From an archaeon (GTDB lineage Archaea > Thermoproteota > Nitrososphaeria > Nitrososphaerales > UBA183), in contig JAKAPI010000013.1 of the NCBI GenBank assembly GCA_021807225.1, positions 1 through 15,123 on the forward strand: a stretch of DNA of 15,123 nucleotides. The letters are read 5' to 3'. Each line of letters starts with the position of its first letter. Position 1 is the stretch's first letter. This document shows, one piece after another, positions 13,034-15,123 of the stretch. The translations under genes were made by a program, and so were the position numbers. A model generated the notes under the pieces. It made no database searches and was not told the origin of the DNA. It saw nothing but the letters and a program-made list of their open reading frames with translations.

Positions 13034-13305
13034 CTCTTCTGGGTGTATGTGGTGTAGCCGCAGTGGCCGCAGGTAAGCCGGTTGCCGTGCTGGGCCATGA
13101 AGTACCCCTTGCCGCATCTGGGGCAGTCCTTCCTTAGCCTCGCGAGCGACTCTGCTTCGACCTTGTAGAGCTTGTGGACCTGTATCCGCCTCTTGGGCGC
13201 CTTCGGCTTCTCCTTCTTCTCGGGCTTCTTCTCTTCGACGGGCGCCGCCGGGGCTGGAGCTGCCGGGGCCGCTGGGGCCGGAGCGGGAGGTGGAGCTTTG
13301 GACAT
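13030..13305 (-). CDS. rps27ae: Ribosomal protein S27ae with Pro/Ala/Lys-rich N-terminal extension
   Basis: Zinc-ribbon protein of the small subunit. The conserved part (about residues 40-91) has HKLYKVEAESLARLRKDCPRCG, then RLTCGHCGYTTYTQ, giving the CxxC/CxxC zinc site. Archaeal S27ae is usually about 50-65 residues; this one is 91 because of roughly 38 added N-terminal residues made almost wholly of Pro, Ala, Lys and Glu. In eukaryotes the homologue is made as a ubiquitin fusion; here the extension is low-complexity, not ubiquitin-like. The ATG lies 3 bases after the rps24e stop, so the genes are cotranscribed. Its stop overlaps that of the convergent kinase-fusion gene (CTAG, 13030-13033). 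Confidence 0.93.
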   Translation of the reverse strand: MSKAPPPAPAPAAPAAPAPAAPVEEKKPEKKEKPKAPKRRIQVHKLYKVEAESLARLRKDCPRCGKGYFMAQHGNRLTCGHCGYTTYTQKS

Positions 13306-13308
13306 GGC

Positions 13309-13653
13309 CTACTTCTTCGCCTCTGGCGCGGGTGCCGGGGCCGCCGCCTTCTTCCTCTCCTGTTTCAGCTTCTCCCTCTCCTCCTTGGTGAGCATCCTCT
13401 CGTCAAGATATGAGGGGTGGACCCGCTTCTTCGACGCGGCCGAGCCGTACACGTAGAACCTCCCCCTGACCTTCATCGTCCCGGACTCTCCGTCCAGTCT
13501 GATCAGGGCCACGTTCTCCGCTGCCACCCCGAGCTCCTGGGCGACCGCGGCTATCGCGTCCTTCCTCGAAAGCTTCCCTGCCCTGTCGTCCATGGACAGT
13601 TCGACGTAAGCCCTGTCCAGGACCTTTGACTCTGACTTCTTCTCTACAGGCAA
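13309..13653 (-). CDS. rps24e: Ribosomal protein S24e
   Basis: Small-subunit ribosomal protein of archaea and eukaryotes. The 114-residue product has the S24e plan: N-terminal strand (KVLDRAYVELSMDDRAGKLSRKD), EVxxLR-like ENVALIRLDGESGTMKVRGRFYVYGS, and the basic helix MLTKEEREKLKQERKK. It ends in a short Ala/Pro tail (AAAPAPAPEAKK) like the start of the next gene's protein. The start is TTG at 13653; no ATG suits, and a TATA box lies about 27 nt upstream, fitting a leaderless mRNA. It begins 38 bases after the dephospho-CoA kinase stop and precedes rps27ae by 3 bases. Confidence 0.94.
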   Translation of the reverse strand: MPVEKKSESKVLDRAYVELSMDDRAGKLSRKDAIAAVAQELGVAAENVALIRLDGESGTMKVRGRFYVYGSAASKKRVHPSYLDERMLTKEEREKLKQERKKAAAPAPAPEAKK

Positions 13654-13673
13654 ACGGGCAGCCCGAATCTGGC

Positions 13674-13685
13674 GGGGATATTAAG
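13674..13685 (-). promoter_or_regulatory. TATA box for rps24e-rps27ae
   Basis: On the reverse strand this reads ACTTAATATCCCC-like sequence (core CTTAATATCC), centred about 27 nt before the S24e TTG. It would allow S24e and S27ae to be transcribed separately from the upstream rpo7 unit and decides in favour of the TTG start. Confidence 0.5.
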
Positions 13686-13691
13686 TTGAGG

Positions 13692-14213
13692 CTAGCGGAG
13701 CCCCTTTATCCCCATCTCTGCCAGAATGGCTCTGTTCCTGGACTTCGACGCCGCGCTGACCCTGACCGCCACCACCCCCACCCCCGGCTGGCCATAGAAC
13801 ACCAGCGACGAGATGGGGGCCATGGCGACGGCGAGCATGGCCATGAGGTCTTCCTCACCATCCACGAGGACCCGCACAGGTTTCGTCCCGCCGAACGCCT
13901 TCTGCATCCCGGATATCGCCCCCGAAGTGAGCGTCCCGGCGGGGTTTTTCACCCGGATCTGGCGCCGGTAGGGGAGCTCCGGAGGCTCCCTCTTGGTCCG
14001 CCTCTCGAACCCATCGACCACCTGGACCTCAGGGGTCCGCCCCGCCTCTCCGAGGGTCTCGGTGACCCTGTCCCCCACGGTGATGACCATCGAAGCGAGC
14101 CGAGCCAGATCCTTGAATTCGACTCCGACTACTTCATCGGCCTTGAACACGCGTCCGAGAGGTTTCGCTAGCTTCGGCCTCAACCTCTCAGGGAGCGTGT
14201 ACACCCTGCGCAA
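13692..14213 (-). CDS. GTP-dependent dephospho-CoA kinase (DUF359 family)
   Basis: Catalyses the last step of archaeal coenzyme A synthesis, phosphorylating dephospho-CoA with GTP, unlike bacterial/eukaryotic CoaE. The 173-residue product has the family's conserved blocks: ITVGDRVTETLGEAGRTPEVQVVDG with FERRTKR, VKNPAGTLTSGAI, VLVDGEEDLMAMLAVAMAP and VFYGQPGVGVVAV. The acidic GEEDL block holds residues considered important for activity. Length is typical. The start is TTG at 14213, or GTG three codons later. It begins 4 bases after the spt4 stop, in the frequently seen archaeal order rpo7-spt4-DUF359-S24e-S27ae. It is cytosolic. Confidence 0.92.
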   Translation of the reverse strand: MRRVYTLPERLRPKLAKPLGRVFKADEVVGVEFKDLARLASMVITVGDRVTETLGEAGRTPEVQVVDGFERRTKREPPELPYRRQIRVKNPAGTLTSGAISGMQKAFGGTKPVRVLVDGEEDLMAMLAVAMAPISSLVFYGQPGVGVVAVRVSAASKSRNRAILAEMGIKGLR

Positions 14214-14217
14214 CTGG

Positions 14218-14403
14218 CTAGCTGACCTTCAGCGCGTATCTTCCCGGCTTTGTTATCCCAAGCGTCTTGGCGACCTGGGACCTGTCCGAGTTGATGATAA
14301 TGATCAGGCCCGACCATTCGTTGCTCAGCTCCGTGGACCCGTCGTTGGGACAGGCCTTCTCCGTGGTCAGCATCCTGCATTTCCGGCAGGCCAGCTCTTT
14401 CAT
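14218..14403 (-). CDS. spt4: Transcription elongation factor Spt4 (RpoE'')
   Basis: A 61-residue zinc-ribbon protein that pairs with Spt5 to clamp RNA polymerase and raise processivity. The features are ACRKCRML (residues 5-12, first CxxC), then a second zinc site with a single visible cysteine in KACPNDGS; the core SNEWSGLIIIINSDRSQVA (Spt5-contact strand) and the ending GRYALKV. The usual archaeal pattern is CxxC then CPxC. Here the second half reads CPND, so one of four cysteines is replaced and zinc binding may be altered; this is visible directly. The ATG lies 6 bases after the rpo7 stop, so the two are cotranscribed. Confidence 0.93.
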   Translation of the reverse strand: MKELACRKCRMLTTEKACPNDGSTELSNEWSGLIIIINSDRSQVAKTLGITKPGRYALKVS

Positions 14404-14409
14404 GGGATC

Positions 14410-14994
14410 CTACTTCTCCGTTCGCTCTTCTGCCTTGCGCGCCTTCCCCGCCTTCGCCACTTCGTCGTCTATCCACTCGAGCGCGCCAAGGAAGGGCTGC
14501 CTGCAGGTGACCCCTATCTTCCCCATGGAGATCCCGTGACCAAGGCTTACGGCTGTGATCCTCACCCTCACCTTGCTCCCCACCCTCAGGGTCCGCTTGC
14601 TCTGGGAGGCGGTGATGATCCCTGACTTCACGTCGCTCGTCAGGTAGTCGTCCATTATCTGGCTGAGGTGCAGCAACGCGTCGGCCGGCCCCACCCTCAC
14701 GAAGGCGCCGAAGTCGGTCACCTCGACTATCTCTCCCTCCACGATCTCCTGCTTGAGCGGGAAGAAGGACAGCACTTCGAACTTCACCCTGTGGTAGGTC
14801 GCCCCGTCGCCTGCGATTATCTTCCCCACCTGGTCCACGTCGACCTTGGTGACGAGCACGAGGTAGCCGTGGTCGGGGTTGATGGTGCTCTCGTACTTCA
14901 GCTTCAGCAGGTCCAGCGCGACCTTCTCCAGAGGCGACCCGAACCGGTCCGGGGGGACTCTGACGACGTCCTCAAGGTTGACTAGCTCAAACAT
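14410..14994 (-). CDS. rpo7: DNA-directed RNA polymerase subunit Rpo7 (RpoE')
   Basis: Forms, with Rpo4, the stalk of archaeal RNA polymerase (equivalent of eukaryotic Rpb7), which binds emerging RNA. The 194-residue protein has the N-terminal tip domain (EDVVRVPPDRFGSPLEKVAL, then GYLVLVTKVDVDQVGKI) and a C-terminal S1 RNA-binding domain from about residue 80 (EGEIVEVTDFGAFVRVGPADALLHLSQI, then GSKVRVRITAVS). Length is typical; a charged Lys/Glu/Ala tail ends the protein. The ATG at 14994 begins the family start (MFELV). First gene of the reverse-strand unit, with a TATA-like box upstream. Confidence 0.96.
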   Translation of the reverse strand: MFELVNLEDVVRVPPDRFGSPLEKVALDLLKLKYESTINPDHGYLVLVTKVDVDQVGKIIAGDGATYHRVKFEVLSFFPLKQEIVEGEIVEVTDFGAFVRVGPADALLHLSQIMDDYLTSDVKSGIITASQSKRTLRVGSKVRVRITAVSLGHGISMGKIGVTCRQPFLGALEWIDDEVAKAGKARKAEERTEK

Positions 14995-15031
14995 GAATGA
15001 ATCAGAAACTGGGGCACCCCGTCCGGTCAGC

Positions 15032-15041
15032 GATTTTAATC
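15032..15041 (-). promoter_or_regulatory. TATA-like box for the rpo7 unit
   Basis: On the reverse strand this reads GATTAAAATC, about 42 nt before the Rpo7 ATG, giving a leader of about 15-18 nt without an obvious Shine-Dalgarno sequence. The remaining bases to the window edge contain no gene that I can support. Confidence 0.5.
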
Positions 15042-15123
15042 TTTGGTCGATATGAGAGGTTTTGTTCGTCTTCTGGGTGATTTCTGAGAGCGTTCGGCTG
15101 ACAGCTAGTCAGGTTAATCAACC

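Noticed and set aside
1..15123. CRISPR arrays, insertion sequences, rRNA and tRNA genes
   Set aside because: No regularly spaced repeats, transposase motifs, or recognisable rRNA/tRNA sequence were seen on reading both strands.

Overview
The window is archaeal chromosomal DNA, visibly GC-rich. It encodes archaeal/eukaryote-type ribosomal proteins (L7Ae, S28e, L24e, S6e, S24e, S27ae), aIF5B, the RNA polymerase stalk subunit Rpo7, Spt4, and an archaeal GTP-dependent dephospho-CoA kinase. Most transcription units are preceded by a TATA-like box, several at the 25-30 nt distance expected for leaderless or very short-leader mRNAs. TTG starts are common. A tubulin-like protein together with this gene set suggests a TACK-group archaeon, possibly Thaumarchaeota/Nitrososphaeria-related. 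That placement is inference and cannot be settled here.

Layout, left to right. (1) The 3' part of gltX (archaeal glutamyl-tRNA synthetase) enters from the left edge. (2) A TATA box starts an overlapping rpl7ae-rps28e pair. S28e carries an odd hydrophobic C-terminal tail. (3) An AT-richer segment (about 2.26-3.66 kb) holds one reverse-strand gene for a LAGLIDADG endonuclease-like protein flanked by helix-turn-helix segments. (4) A cytoskeleton-like module follows at 3.67-7.2 kb: a reverse-strand von Willebrand A (VWA) protein, divergent from a 459-residue tubulin-superfamily GTPase, then a small coiled-coil protein and a 312-residue protein, neither recognised. (5) The ribosomal series resumes with its own promoter: rpl24e-ndk-infB(aIF5B), then rps6e. 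(6) An Lrp/AsnC regulator precedes a pair of overlapping genes of unknown role: a HExxH metallopeptidase-like protein and a nucleotidyltransferase fused to a Bud32-like kinase domain. (7) Convergent to these on the reverse strand is the unit rpo7-spt4-GTP-dependent dephospho-CoA kinase-rps24e-rps27ae.

L7Ae, S28e, L24e, Ndk and aIF5B are commonly clustered in archaea. Here roughly 5 kb lies between S28e and L24e. The tubulin/VWA part of that interval matches the host in base composition, whereas the endonuclease segment does not, suggesting two separate additions.

The most interesting content is the tubulin-VWA module. It has tubulin nucleotide-binding motifs and near-tubulin length, an altered T7 (GTP hydrolysis) region, a MIDAS-bearing partner reading away from the same AT-rich box, and two unrecognised companions without obvious membrane segments. 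It is a candidate cytosolic filament system. Second is the metallopeptidase plus nucleotidyltransferase-kinase pair.
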